Of a stretch of 64,000 bases of DNA, positions 33,144-47,200 are shown piece by piece. The stretch's first letter is position 1, and each line of letters opens with the position of its first letter. The notes beneath the pieces were generated by a model. That model ran no database searches. It was not told the DNA's origin and was given only the letters and a program-made list of their open reading frames with translations. Origin of the DNA: Hymenolepis diminuta (lineage: Eukaryota; Platyhelminthes; Cestoda; Cyclophyllidea; Hymenolepididae); contig CAADRB010000042.1 in NCBI GenBank assembly GCA_900708905.1, positions 124,001-188,000 of the forward strand, written 5' to 3'. Made by a program: the position numbers and the translations under genes.

Positions 33144-36100
33144 AGTTTATGTTTTCTTCCCATTATTATTGAAATAACGACTCTTAATTTGTTTAAATGA
33201 ACTAATATGAATTACGCTATACCGTATATATTTCCAGCTGAACTGGAATGAGTTTTGACTAAAACTTGTGCTTCGATTTTCTTTGTCGGGATATCGGCTC
33301 GTAGATCGTAATTGATGTTGAGCTTGATGAGAAATCAGACCCATTCATACCTCTCACTACAAAAATTGGTACTTCGTAAGAAGCTTTATTTTCTTGAATG
33401 TTGCAGAAGAGGAGACTAAATCATTATGTAAATAGCACAGCTTAGACAAAACCATCCAAGACAACCTAGTACTATACTTGCTGACCGAAGTCTAGCGTAA
33501 TAAAAGATAGAAATAGAAGGAAATATTAGATATTGCAAATATATTATAAGATGACAAGCGCCCCTATTATGAAATATAAAAAATGGGTGGAGGAAAATAC
33601 AAGGAATCTTAGAGATTAACTCTGGGAGGTGAATTCATGTTTCCATCTGTTGCATGTTCATTGAAGTTGGGCAGTCGGATCAGAGGTTGAGTTGATTAAC
33701 TGGTATTGCTCTTATCATTTTATGGTTGGCTATATGAGTGATCAGTTCGCTGACACCTCTCTCGTAGCCTACCAGTTTTGGTTGGTTGAAATCACTTGAG
33801 CTCAATTAATTAAACATCACAAGTAATTCAGAACACCACCACAATGAGGTGAGAGAAGGATTTAACTGTGCATATGGCCTGGAACATCGGAATCGTCTAG
33901 TATGCGGTGTATCAACCGGCACAGCCCGACGTAGTTTAACTCCAGTGATCTTTCGAGAATCGGTACATTGTACATCGACATACATTAGCTGACCAACTCT
34001 ATGCAGACCCAGGGTGAAATAATCCAAAAAACAGAAGCACATAATATCCATCTGTGCTCATAAGGAAAAGAGTAATCGCCTTTTGTTAGAAGAAATGATA
34101 ATTACTTTCCCCCGCTCCCAATATTTCTTCTATGAACAAAAATGTATTTTCTTTCTTTATTTCCCCACCGATAAAAGACACCTGATAATTATTCATATTT
34201 GTTTAAGCCGAGACCGATTGAATGGGAGTTTCGTTAATACACGCGTGTTGACTATAACGTGCCTTCTTATCTGCCGTGGGTTGTTAGCTTCTGTGTTAAG
34301 TTGCTATATTACCGAGTTTTCTAGATTACTATTCGAACTCCTAGTTGGTTACGTTATAGCACCTTTTATTGAGCCTGAGCCTGCAAATTCGCACAATATA
34401 TTTCAAGACATCTAGATATAAACCGTATTTGACTATCTTCAGTGGCTGAGGTGAACCGAACGCCAACGATTCACTCCTGTATCGATTGCAAAGTGCTAAC
34501 CATAATTTCATTTTAGTTCACCCACTGCCACTTAAAGAACGCAAATTGTAAATGAACGAATAATTTCCTCTCCGAAGTGTTATAATTATTCTGACAAGTT
34601 CGCGTTAGACCATTGAACTATCTACTTCATTAAAACCTACCCACGTATATGTAATCTTACAAGATATCTCTCTATTCCAGTCGTACATTCCCACTTATTA
34701 ACTTCTACTGTCTGTTTCACAATGAACTCCCTTTTTTCCCCTCCTCTTTTTCTTCCTGCTGTTTCTGCCCGTTACTGATTGACTTCTTTCCTGCTTTTCC
34801 CCTTTCTGATCATCTACTCCTCTCTTCCCTCTTCTCTCTGTAGTGTCTGCTCTTTTACTATCCTCACATAATCGACAGAAATCTAAAGAATCAAAAAGAA
34901 TTTTCTAAATCTCACAGACCGTATAAAAATACGTATTAACGATAAAACAGTTAATAGACTAATGTCAGATTTACAATAATTAAATCGGTCGGTAAAATCG
35001 TAGGCGCCAATTGGCAGATCAGTATATACTGTATCTATTAGTTAAATAGGCATTTGTGGTAGGTCAATTTTATAAAAACTGCAGGTAGATAATAAATAAG
35101 AATTAAATGGTTCAAACTTAGGAGGAGGAGGAGAAGGAAGAGAAGGACCAAAGCGGAAAGGGACCTAAGAAAGAATAAGTGAAGCTATCAAACCTGAAAT
35201 GACTATCATTTTCGGAAGATTTCATTCATTCATGAAATTAAATTATTTGAGATATTTCATAGATATTATTTAGCTGATAACTTGGTTTCAATGTGAAGAA
35301 TGTTTACGAAGATGAAAGTTGTGCCAATTTTGCAGTATCTTCTTCAAAGAGATAGCTCAATTTCAGGTTATTATTTAATACTCATCCTTATTTTGTTCTA
35401 ATATTCTCCGCTTTAATATAATATTAGATCGTCCATAAGTTTTAATTGCAGTTAGAGAATTCATTCTGAATTTGATTAAATCAATTAAGCCTTTTAGCTT
35501 TATTTATATATCTTAGACTGTGAGAAAAGAAAACGGTGTCATTCTATTAATGGAGTTGATTTTGTGTGAAACCTTCTGAGTTCTTTTATGATAAAATTCT
35601 TATGACTGTATCGTTTAGAAACTTCTAACTAATAGAGATGGCAAATTTATCGCTTTGGCATGGATGGCCACTCAGAAAACTGAGCTATTAAAAAAATTAT
35701 ACATTTCAAGCATCATGGACATAAATTTTCCGAGAGGTTAGACATCTAGATACCTAATTTCAGACCCGTGGCTATTTTTAGGATATCCTCCTCTTGCCTC
35801 TTCTTGACTTCACCAACATAACTGGAGAGAATGAGAGATGGCGGAGGCAACCAGATGGTCTTAGAAGAGGGGAGACGTTACATTTCGTGGAATCGTCGAC
35901 GAATCTTAACCAATTACATAAGTTAAAATTTCGTCAATAAAGCTGTTGGATAAAAATGGATCGTTTTGTCCAAAGAAAATAAAATTAACACTTAATTGAA
36001 AATTATTCTTAAAATTTGCATATTTGATAAAATGTGGTATATTGTAGAGTCGTTGACTTGGATAACCTCGTAGTAAAGATTAAATTAAGTGCTATTATTA

Positions 36101-36719
36101 AATTCGGGAATTAGTGGTTATAACAGAAACATATTTCTCTTAGCACATGAACCGGAACTGCTGCTTTTTATTACATATTTTTAGGCATTTGAATTTCATA
36201 TTTGTTGAAATAATAAAAATTCAAAAAAAGGTTTTTCAGATTTTTGCCTTATGCTAACGCACTCGGATGGAAACTGTCAGTTATTCATTATAATTCTTTT
36301 TTTATTACCCAGTAGATAATATTTAGGATAAATAATAGAATTTGTTGTGCCAAATAAATAGAGTTTGAAATAACTTTATTTGATAAAATATTACTAAATG
36401 TATTTGTCTTACCAGGGAGAAAAGTGCCAGATAAAAAGGTATAATTGTACTTTTTATTGAAATTGTAAATCTTCCAGATTAGCGATCATATCTGAGAGTT
36501 GTCCTAACATATATTAATGATTATTTGATTTTAGCCTTAAAATAAAACATCAAAATTAACCATAGAAAAGAAAATATTCCAAAAAGTAAAAAATGAAAGC
36601 AGTTTCTTCAAATTTTATGTAATACATTATGAAACAAATTTTATGCTTATCAAAATAAGTACGATTGTTTGAATGGTCGATGTGCCAAACTGCGTTTTTA
36701 ACTTATCGGACAACGTGCG
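33144..36719. other. Intergenic region with pyrimidine-rich tract
   Basis: No gene was recognised. The plus-strand frame at 34083-34415 (110 codons) has no start context or motif. Around 34725-34860 the plus strand is strongly C/T-rich, ending CTCTCTGTAG. The 3' part is AT-rich and must contain the LLPH promoter. Confidence 0.5.
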
Positions 36720-37096
36720 ATGGCGAAGAGTAAGCGCAGTAAAATAAAGAGAAAGTTTAAAGCAGAAAAGCGCCATAAAGCCAGGCCAAAGGCGGCGGCA
36801 ACTCTCAAAAAGGTTATTAATATGCCTATTGGTGGAACAGGATTGCCCTATGTTGATGCAAAAAATGCACAAATTGTGGAAGTTATTCCTGAGGATCAAG
36901 GTAAGAGAGATTATATACTTTAAGTGTTGGTTTTGATTCCTTAGCAGTGGAGACAGAGGTCAGGAAAAAGAAACTTCCTCCACTTATGAATGAACATGGA
37001 AATTACCCCGTTTGGATGAATAAGAAGGAAATGCGCCGTCATATTAACCGTCGTAAGCGGATAAAACGGAACAAACTAAAAGCCACTAATAAGTAG
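36720..37096 (+). CDS. LLPH: LLPH (LLP homolog), small basic nucleolar protein
   Basis: Two exons, 36720-36900 and 36948-37096, give 109 residues (human 129). The N-terminus MAKSKRSKIKRKFKAEKRHK matches human MAKSLRSKWKRKMRAEKRKK, and the second exon carries the family signature HGNYPVWMNKKEMRRHINRR (human HGQYPIWMNQRQRKRL), then a lysine/arginine-rich tail. Family members are nucleolar and bind the pre-60S ribosome; the Aplysia founder was described as a learning-associated transcript. The linker between the two conserved blocks is shorter than in human. The 47-base intron ends TAGCAG, so a second acceptor three bases upstream would add one alanine. No clear AATAAA follows; TATAAA at about 37131 is the nearest candidate. 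Confidence 0.95.
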
Positions 37097-37847
37097 TACT
37101 TTAATGATACATCTTGATTTTACACATCTGTATAAATATTGTACTGAAATTTGTTCTCATGGCGTCTTGAACTAGCTATTTTTTCTAGCTTTATTCTCTT
37201 GGGTTTCGTTATATATTATCTCTATTCTTATCCTTTACTTCTGTCTATAGTGTAGTTTCATCTCATCGCAGCTTCATACTTAAGCTGACAAACTTGCTTT
37301 GATATTCGCAAATGAAACGCAATCTTATTTTTGCTTATTTCATTTTTGGTTGTTCCCTATGTATGTCGTTTAACCATAAACCTCCTACTTATGTTTTGTA
37401 AGAAAAACTTTTAAAGTAAGTTAATTTTAAATTATAACAGGCCTCAGTTGAACTGCTTGTGCTCATGTATTTTACACGCAGTTTCCTACTAATCTCTGTC
37501 AATCTGCGCAAGAACGAGATAGAAGGAAAAGAAGTCTGTAAGAGTTTATTGTCAGAAGTCTTGGACTAGCTGGAGGAGGCCGTTTTGGTGAAGTGGTAGT
37601 TGTATGATTTTTGGCGCTGTGGGTCTATAGAGTGGATAGGAAGGATGTCAGACACCGCAGAAAAGAAATAAACAAATGGAGTGATTTGAAAACATGGTTG
37701 ATATTGGGCGCTTAAAGCTCGATTAGTCGTAAATTTGGGTTTGTTCACTATAAACCGATTGTTTCGGATTCTTAATTAAATATGAAGTGAATCCTCCACA
37801 TTAGACGGGTTTGCTCTGAGGTCACATTTTAAGTGAGGGAAGTTTAT
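37097..37847. other. Region downstream of LLPH
   Basis: 3' flank with no recognised gene. The minus-strand frame at 37566-37748 has no motif. Confidence 0.5.
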
Positions 37848-38000
37848 AAATCGGTGGCGCAGCGCTCTACGCCTTCGTATGCGAAGTTCAAGTGTTCGGG
37901 TTCTACTCGTGTCGGTACACACGTGGTGAGTCACACCGTCTAAGTTTGACTAATAAGGGGGGTGGTAGAATTCTATTTTTTACCAATAAAGTTTTAAAAT
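37848..38000 (+). repeat. tRNA-derived SINE copy
   Basis: The head GGTGGCGCAGCGCTCTACGCC looks like an A box and GTGTTCGGGTTCTACTCGTG like a B box, 40-odd bases apart as in a tRNA. The body GACTAATAAGGGGGGTGGTAGAATTC matches the GGTGGCAGAATGC body at 12.2 kb and the reverse complement at 63.7 kb. A functional tRNA is unlikely, because the 5' and 3' ends do not pair into an acceptor stem. Confidence 0.65.
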
Positions 38001-41000
38001 GCTGGCCTCTAAGGTAGGTTTTGGTAAACTCTTTCCTAAATGAACTTAGGAGCCATTATAATAAATGTTATCGCTCATCTCTTCGGAATCTAAGTGTAGA
38101 TGTCGATACTCCACGCTCTTCAATATTAGTAATCAAATTGTATAATATTGACAATTTCGTTGGTACTTTGTAGCTAGCTCAATTTTCGCTGATATTAATT
38201 CTATTCTTTGGGTGTGAACATGCATCTGATAGTACAGATTTATAGGATCATAGTGGGTGCTTGTTGCAGTTTATGGATAGCTGACCAATCGTGTGATGGT
38301 AAATGGATGTCTAGAGTGAGTGATGTATACTAAGTATTGAATGAATGAAATTCGTACTTAATGATGGGGATCGAATAATGACGTTATCTTTTAACTTCGG
38401 ATGATTCGATGTATAACGATATAGATCGAATGGAACTTGGTTTCTTGGATTACAGAGGAAGTTATGTCTTACCGTCAATGAATTTACATAGACGGAACAG
38501 TACCGTCTTGATTTGTTGGTTTAAAGTTACGATCGTGTATGAATGTATGCATTCGTGAAGTATTGTCAACCATGTCCATTCGGTTGTCTTCATATTTCGG
38601 GGTTGTATTTCTGGTCGCAAACCCATAGCGTGTTTCTGTGTGTGTTGGTCGAATTTAAGTTCTTGTAGCAACTTGCTTTTATTCTACCACAGTTTCTTTA
38701 ATGTTACTTGAAAGTTATACGCCAGCAATTAACAGTTCGATTAGTTTTAGCCCAATGCTTTAAGTCAAGTCACCCTTTATCTTCCGCTCTTGGAATTTTT
38801 CGTCTTGAGTTATAGTGGAGGATCTATTGCCAGTATAATATCTCTGTAGTTAGTCTGCTGATCAAAATATTTGTTATTTATTAGCTTTATCCCTTGTGCT
38901 AAGGATTCAAGCTTACGCAATTAAAGTTTTGCTAATATCCAATGGGTAATTGTGCAAGTGTTGGAATTGGAAGTCTAGGAATACCTAGTAAAAATTAAAT
39001 AGGCAATATTTGAATGAGAAGTTCCATGACCTGGACATTGATATTACATAATTTAGCTTGTCGCATCGATCGTGATTTCGAGGAGGACCTAGAGGGAATC
39101 TTCGTAGTTTGTGAAGACCGCTAAAGAAACGGTTACTAAGATTCATACTGGGGAAGTTCTCTGAAGAAATGAAACCCTGTTTTTGTTTAAAGCTGTTATA
39201 CTTGATGTCCACTGATTTTGCCTTATGAATTAAAGTTATTCATTTCAAATAGCCTGCTTATAAGTAGCAAGAACAAAGTTGAATTCTTTAAATTGTTCGG
39301 AAGCCAAGTCGCTTGTTTATAGTATACCCTAATCGAATGCACTTGCTTCGCCTGAGTGTACTGGATTACTGGCTTTTCACTTTTCATGCCCTGAGATAGA
39401 ATATCACTGTGGCTTCATTATTAGCTAATCAGTTAACCAATCATTCCCAATGCTCTCGGACTTCTATAAGCATATTATATTTTCGCAATAAGTGTAACCC
39501 CTTGGATACATTGCTGTCTTCTTTCTACTTCCATTTTATTTAATCAGAGGCTTAGCGAAATACTTGGAGTGATATAAAATTTATTGTTACCTCCGTACTT
39601 AGTTATTCTGACCTGTTATTGAAAAAGTGGTGAAATTAATTTGAGCTTAAATAATATTGGTATTGTGGAAATTTAAGCGGTCAGTTGCTACTAAAATAGT
39701 TACAGTAGAAATAGAACAGCGTATTTCAGGGGTTCGTAGTGTGGGGATAGGAACATAAGCCCATTTCTCAAATGTAACAAAATCCAAATGGACAGTTTCA
39801 GTGCTTGAAACAAACACTTGTTCCAGCTGAAATTATTCCTTTAATCGAGCGACCAAATACATAATGTTAAGATTTTGAGCCGCCTATGAAATACAGTGAG
39901 ACTTGTATCAATAAGAAATGGGGAAAATAAGCAAAGGGCTATGGGTCACATCCGTCAACCTCTTAATAAAGAAAACAAACATATTTATTCCACTTTTGGA
40001 TGCAATTGCTGGTGAGTACTTATGGGGCATGCCAGACAAAAGTATGTAAATGTTTTCTAAGGCATAACAAAATTCTCTAACGTTGCTGTCTGAATATCAC
40101 GAACAGAAATATTTACGAATACTCAGGTGGAAAACGATAACACTGATTAAGGTGGTATCTATTTGGTCTTGGCATTCAATTCATGAAGGCTTGTAGACAC
40201 CAAATGTATATTTTCAATTGATACCCGATACAAATAACTACCTCTCTGCAGGTGCAAAGTTCTGGTAACCTCTAGTTAATTTATCGGCATTGATGGGTGA
40301 ATGATGAGTACGGATGGTGCTCAAGGAAAGATTGGTCATAATTACCAATGGTGGGGCAATAATTGATCCTGTTACGTATTAAGAAATACCTGCAAATTAC
40401 TCGAAGGTCTCAGAGAGAATACGTCTTGATATACTGAACGACGTGATATGTCAAGTCATCATGCCAAAACAGGGAATTTATCACGTGGCCAGACACTGTG
40501 AGCCTAGATGACAATCGTATATTTACAGTCAGTGATTAATATTCACTTCCAAACTCATACTAATTGCAAACAAATATCAAGGTGGCCGGACTCTAATTTC
40601 TCCATAACTTAGGGTTTAGACCGGTTAATTGAATCAAAACAGTCACTGGGACTAGTGGTGATAAGGTCAAGTATGACGGAATCAAATCAGCTTATCGTAC
40701 ACAATGTTGCCAATGAGTGAACTTACATTACGGGGAAAAATCTTATTTCTTAATTGGATCCCCTTAAACATTAAAGACAACATTAGGAGTCAATGACGAA
40801 AATGGCCCACTCTCAGTGTTAAAGTTTACACATTAGTCACAAGATTGTCCGTAACGTTAGTTGATGCAAAATCTGTTAGATGTGATTAAAAGATTTTAAG
40901 TCGAACTGCAACCTGATTTGGATGGTTTAAAATTAATAATCAACAAGGGTGAAAAATGACAAATCACATGACAAATTGTCACTATCACACCTGCTGAGGT

Positions 41001-41945
41001 CAATAGCCTATTACTGCATCTTCCAGATTGAAATGAATCCCACTAAAACTAAGGGAATCGCTTTTTAAATTTTCAACTTAAAACTATCTACAGTCGGGAG
41101 GTTTCCCGTGAAAATATTATACATTTTTATTGAAAGTTAGCCCCCCCCCCCTTTAACACTTAAAATCATAACATTCCTTTGTATAATTAATGTAATTCAG
41201 AAAATTTATATCTACAGGCTGCTTTTAACAATCATAATAACTCAAAACTCTACTTAATTCTTTTATGGAAAGTATTTAAATATCATCTGGCTTTAGCTGG
41301 GAATATGAATGATATTCTGCCTCTGTAAATATGACATTGTAATCAGGAAAATATTAAGACAAACTGTATCGAATTTCAAATATTATTTGATGTAGTAAAT
41401 GTAAAGCAAATGAGCACTGTATAACACAATTAAAATATAATTTTCGAAAAATGAAACATGGGTTTTCTTTTAGAAATTGCAGAAACTTGAGTTTCTCACT
41501 GAAATACAATTATAGTCATAATTTGCTTAGACTCAATTTTATATGTTGAAAGAAAGCTGAAGTCTTTTTTTCTCCAGGACACTTTATTCATTTAAAGAAA
41601 AATACTATTGAGTGCAATAAAAGTCTTACTCATAGAACTAATATTTGAAGGTCAACCCAGAACCTTTGTCCAGACTGACTATCAAAATATCAGGAGCAGA
41701 GTGCGTCGCATACCGACAAGACCGACATACAGTTTTGTATAGCTTATTTCGAGAAAGATTTCTGACATAATTTTGTAAACATCCTGCCAATACTAAACCT
41801 CTTTTATCCGGAAAATCTAAAATTAAAATGTTACTGAAACATACGTGGATTTCTTTTATGAGTGTCTTCTTCAAAAAATAAAATCTAACATTTGTAAAAG
41901 AAATTATAACCTAGCTACCGATCAAACAAAGGTAATTCTATTATT
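38001..41945. other. Gene-free region
   Basis: About 4 kb with no frame or motif that I can support. There is an 11-base C run at 41141-41151. Frames at 38462-38671 and 38985-39212 (-) are featureless. Confidence 0.55.
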
Positions 41946-41949
41946 GTTT

Positions 41950-43660
41950 TTGTTACGGCAACAAATTGGTGACATTGCAAGACGTCGTGACTTTCTAATC
42001 TACAGTGGCGTACGGCTTCGTTACTCCCACCCTCACTAAACAATATGTTCGAGAGAGTTTCTTTTTCTCGAGGCAGAGTTTTACGTTTATGAAATATCTA
42101 GCCATCAAGTGCAAATTACCTGCCTCCTCAAGGGTTTAATAACAGAAGTAGCCAGGCTCGTGTATGACGTTCTCAGAAAATCGTCCACGATACCTCACGA
42201 TGACTTTAAGTTTGCTATCTTGGAGTTCATGAAGGAGCCAAAATTAGAATTTGGCAAATAGCTCCTCAGGAACCAATGATTGGAGATGTTGAAGGATCGC
42301 AGGCTCATGAGAGAGATAACTTAGAGTCGGATCCTCTTCAAACAGACAGCAATGGTTCGTCGTCCACAATAATCACCCCAGAAACAGATTTTGATACGTA
42401 GCAATTCCTCACTTATAATCGAGAACACTTCAAAGAACTTCTGTTCGTTGCCGATGATTCCAAGTCTATACGAGAAGTGGAGAAACAGTGCCCGTTCGAG
42501 CAAGCATCTGTCAATCAAAAGGAACTAGTCGGACGAAAGGGGAATCCACAGAAACCTGAAATGACGACTCCTCCAAAACCGCCTCAACTGGAAACGCAGT
42601 ATCAATATCAACAACAACAATACCCACCAGACCACTTCACCACTATGCTACTTCAGTGCACTTAGCTGACTAACCAATTCCAGGTATCTACAATCTCAGA
42701 CTGGCTCATTACAAGGAATAGACATCACCACCCACTAAAACAGTCAAACCTTCAAAGGCGATTCAGCACAGCCTCTCAACGTCTTGGAAAACACTGCCGA
42801 TAGGTGGCATTTTCCAAATCTTTAGATGGCTTTGCACCAATATGCTGTCAAAATGCGGCAAGGAACAGGAGGCCTAAGAAACGTATCAATATAAATGCAG
42901 CGATAAAACACGGAGATAAAACAACCGAACAATTTCCTACTCTACCTCCTTCCGAATACGTATATTTCCCACTCACTACTCACTCATGGCTTTAAAACCC
43001 TTTTTGAATTTCCCATTTCCCATTGATTACTTTTTATTAATTATATTTTAATTAATCTTCCTACATTCATCATCTAAAGTCATCTTTTCGTTTATCATTC
43101 TTTTAATATTTTATTCTTTCGTCATATGCAAGCTTCCGTCTCCTTCACTTAATTATTACAACCTCCCGAAGAATGAGACATTTGGTTTGAACAGGAATTT
43201 TTGCCGCCTTTACGTACCTCAAGGCTGAGAAGAGACTAAACAATGGCTCCAAGCCTTTTCCAAAATTATGCTTTCGTTACATTCTTTATAAAATGCGTTA
43301 ATTTTTCTCCTTTACGCACCCGACTCGAACCACTGTCATGTCCAGACGGGTTTATCAGTCCTTCTTTTTTTAATAACTGTCCCGTTTTATTTAAAGGTAA
43401 ATCTGCGCTCACATCCTCATCCATGCCCTTGCCTGACTCATAAACTGTCTTCGTACTTCCACTCGCATGCACACACGCTTGTCTCTTATCTGTTCATACA
43501 CTTCTCTCTCATCTCCTCTCCCTCATCCCTCTCTTACTCCCTCGAATCCCCACCGTGGTCTGTTCAATACACTTCGGTCTACGCAACTTTTCGTGTTCTA
43601 CTTTTTGGAACTGCTGTTTGTTAACTCCTAAAATGTGTTTCTCCAACTCCTATAACTTTG
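41950..43660 (+). mobile_element. Gag-only LTR-retroelement relic, copy B
   Basis: Second copy of the element at about 3.98-5.76 kb, same strand. The AACAAATTGGTGAC leader lies at 41959, and a Gag-like stretch (about 42060-42260) reads FLEAEFYVYEI, CLLKGLI, PHDDFKFAILEF, EPKLEFGK before a stop. The CCAGAAAC(G/A)GA(A/T)TTTGATAC phrase, the CTCCCGAAGAATGAGACATT block (about 43164) and a pyrimidine-rich tail follow in the same order as in copy A. Where the copies differ, each has its own stops, so neither encodes a full protein now. No pol sequence lies inside. Confidence 0.6.
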
Positions 43661-44299
43661 TTGAGGCTATGGCGTAGCGACCAAAATAAACATTTTGTCG
43701 AAAATAACGAATTTGGTACATTCCCACTGAATGGTATGGCCGATTTTATTAGTTAAAAAGTGTTCAAGAGAGGGTAGTGAATTTTTTAACCAAGAGAACC
43801 CATGCTGCTACTCCGTCTACATTGAGTGTTGAAGACACTCCCCCTCAACGTACTTGGAATTTTGCGCCTTTACATGTATGCATTTGCAATGGATCTACCG
43901 AACTTGTATATTCAGTTCTTCTTTTTGTCTTTTCATTGAGGGAGCCCTGAGAAGTTTTCCATAACCACAGGATGTCTGTGGGTAGCCAACACTTGTTAAT
44001 AGCCGAGGACGCGTACCAAAATATCAGTACAAATCTCGTGACTGTAACTTATTTGTTACTAAACTCGATAGCGCATTTACCTGACATTTTATTAATCAAA
44101 TTTTAACCAATTTTGCCATTTATACTTTATATCCTAGAGATTCACCGTTTTCCCCATCGGTAATAGCAGCTCTGAGCCAATCAAATATTACCCGATTAAA
44201 TGTAATGAACTTAAACCTATCAGGTTGAGAACTTGCACAATATATACTATCTGCGTTTTTCGAGTCTCATTTTTTTCCGTTTTATCTTCATGAGGAAAT
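43661..44299. other. Region upstream of the SLC6-like gene
   Basis: AT-rich DNA between the retroelement and the symporter start, presumably carrying the promoter. No recognisable element. Confidence 0.45.
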
Positions 44300-47200
44300 A
44301 TGTGTGAATCTACAGTATCAACAATATTTCCATCCAGTTCTGCCGTCACCAAATGCGAACTAAGTCAACATTCAAATGTGAGTGATATCGAATTAGTATG
44401 TAAGAGATAATTTAATTGTCGAAATCGATTCAATTATACGGTACAAATAATGTCAGATAAGCTGAGTAAATTAAAGGTTATTTAGTTTGTTTTATCAAGA
44501 AAATTTAATACTTTACCATTACCTTTTTTCTGCTAATATAATTATTTTGTAAGAAAATCATGATGAAGTTAATTCATCGTGTAAAAATGGCAACTTAATA
44601 TCTATATTTGTTTATTAAATAAAATTTAAATTAAGAACATTTATCATCACCATCTTGCATATTTTACCTGACTTTACGCTTTCAAAGTTATTATATATAT
44701 TACAAAATTTATCTGAAATTTCCTCACTTGCGTCTTGCTGGCTTTAGCATTCTACAAATAAAAATATTCAAGTTGTTAGCAAGGCAGAAAAACAACCAAA
44801 ATTCACGTATTCCGCAGGATTAATCCTCTCCTTGATAGGGTGCGTCATGGGAACTGGAAACGTCTGGCGTTTTCCACGAATTATCGCTGTAACAAGTTCC
44901 GACACAGGTCTGTTTATTGGTTTATAATTGACTACTAGGGTCACCACATTATCCGGATTGACGAAGCTGAAAACTAATAATATTGTACTTACTGTTTCAG
45001 GAAGCCTAACATTTCTCATAGCTTGGGCTTGTTTCCTGCTTACTTGGTCGATTCCACTTATCGTAACCGAATATAGTATTGGTAGATTTACTCGTAGTTC
45101 TCCAACCATCGCCTTCCAACGGTTTATGGGTGACAAGTTCATTTGGATAGGTTGCTGGGTTTCCGCTGTTGCCTTCTTCATCGGGTAAGTTTCCTACGCT
45201 TACTTCCTAATGGAATTGTGCAAATTTTAGGGCATATTTCTCTGTGGTTGTTGGTTGGTGTCTGTACTACGTTTATGTGGCTTGTGCCTGGCAAGAACTG
45301 CCAGCAACTGAACCAGAGAGCCGTTTAATTTTTGAAAATTTTACAGTGAGTTTTATCTAACTACCAAGGTATTCTTAAATCTGTCAAAATCATTCAGCCT
45401 GTCGCTTTAACAGCACACCTATTGGCCTCTGCTCAATCACACTATATGCTTAGCAATTTGCGGTCTTGCTATCTTCAAGGGAGCAAAAGGAATCGAAATT
45501 GCAAATGGGCTTCTTGTTCCTATGCAAGCCATTATTATTCTCATCGTTTTCTTTTGGTCCCTGTCGCGAGATTATGCCGATATTGGAATAAAATTCATGT
45601 TTACGCCTGATTGGTGTTAGTGCCGCATCTTTGAATGACTTAAAAATTTATAATCGATAAATAATTATTGTCGTTATGCATTTGCAGCAACCCTGCTTAA
45701 TCCGAAACTTTACGTAGAAGCTGCTTGCCAGAATGGTTTTGATACTGCTGCTGGAATGGGCCTTTTATCGGCTTATGCGGCATATTTCAGTCGAAACACC
45801 GGTGCCGTTCTTTATGGAGTCTTTTTGCCATCGATTAACAATTTAGTCAGGTATCGTTGGAATACCTTTCTCCGAATTTCCATCTTGCGGAATTTTTCGT
45901 TTAATTTGTGTTGATCCTCTAGCATCATCTGTGGTTTGACAATTTTTTCGACTGTCTTTTCAACTCTCATTCAAACGTCACCGACGCTCACTATCCCTCA
46001 AATCGTAGCAATTATAAAGGAGACAGGGCCGGGAAGTACTGGATTAACCTTTACATGGTGAGTCTGCTATCTGATGAAAACATATCATTTGACAGCATTT
46101 GAATCTGCTATTTTGTAATATTTTGTCATTTAAGGATTCCGGTGCTCATGTCGAAACTGGGTCTTATGGGGAGAATTTTGTGTGGCTTGTTCTTCATCTG
46201 CTTATCTTCTGGTGGTCTCAGTTCAATGATCTCATTTTTGGAACTAACAGTGAGAGTTATTCAAGACTTTGGCGGTATTGTGCTTATCTGTATCAGTTTT
46301 TCCTCTCATTTGTGACTTAACCAATTTATTCCTCTTACTTAGTGCGGAGACGTTGGGCAATAATTGCGGCTCTACTTCTTTCCTTCTTGGTTGGAGTTCC
46401 ATCTGCACTCAGTATCGACATTCTGTCAAATCAGGTTTGAACTAATTTATTAAAGTGCTTATATATCTAGGTGAAATATTTGTCTTATAATAATTTATTG
46501 CATCCTCTTAACAGGACTTTGTATGGGGATTCGCTCTGATTCTCTCCGGACTCTGTTTCTGCATTCTCGTTATCAGCTACAATCCTTTTAAATTCCGCAA
46601 AGTCATTGTTAATGATTTTGGAATTAACGATTGGAATTTACCATACTTTTTTGTCTTTATTATTGGGTAAGTATAGTGATCATACAGGCGTTTACTCTTT
46701 CTTGAATGCAAAATTTCGAAGCAGAAATATAATATTAGTGTGAAAGAACTATTTACTTAGTTTTTTCTCCTTAAGAAAAAATTATTTTCGTTACCTATGT
46801 CTGCTAAATTTCCCACATATTCCCATTACTGGCCCGTCTGCGTATTTCAAGGTCATAATTAAAGCTCGTTTTGCGACTTAAGGCCTTGTGTTTTCTCCCT
46901 CTTATCTCCTTTTGGAAAACTGTGATATGGGATTTATAGGGTGTAAAACAAAGCATTGATCATATTATCCGTTTTCAGAGGGTTAGTCCCCCTGGAAGCT
47001 CTTGGACTGATTATTTGGTGGGCCTATACAAATATTGCTTCCACGAAGTGGTATGAGCTGGCTGCTGAATCACTGGCTTCAACATTCCTTGAGGTTTGAT
47101 TGTACATTCAAAAAAACTAACTACTTCCTTGGATATGTAGTAATATCATTTTTATTTACATTTTAGTGGAGTATACTTCTAGTAGCAGTCCTCGCTTTTA

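Noticed and set aside
34083..34415. 110-codon frame with hydrophobic stretches
   Set aside because: No recognisable family, no splice or start context and a composition expected of AT-rich translation.
37848..37925. Functional tRNA gene
   Set aside because: A- and B-box-like motifs are present, but the ends do not pair and the body continues into repeat sequence shared with other loci; a SINE explains it better.
41141..41151. C homopolymer as a regulatory or recombination site
   Set aside because: An 11-base run with no paired structure or conserved context; a second C run near 50950 also stands alone.
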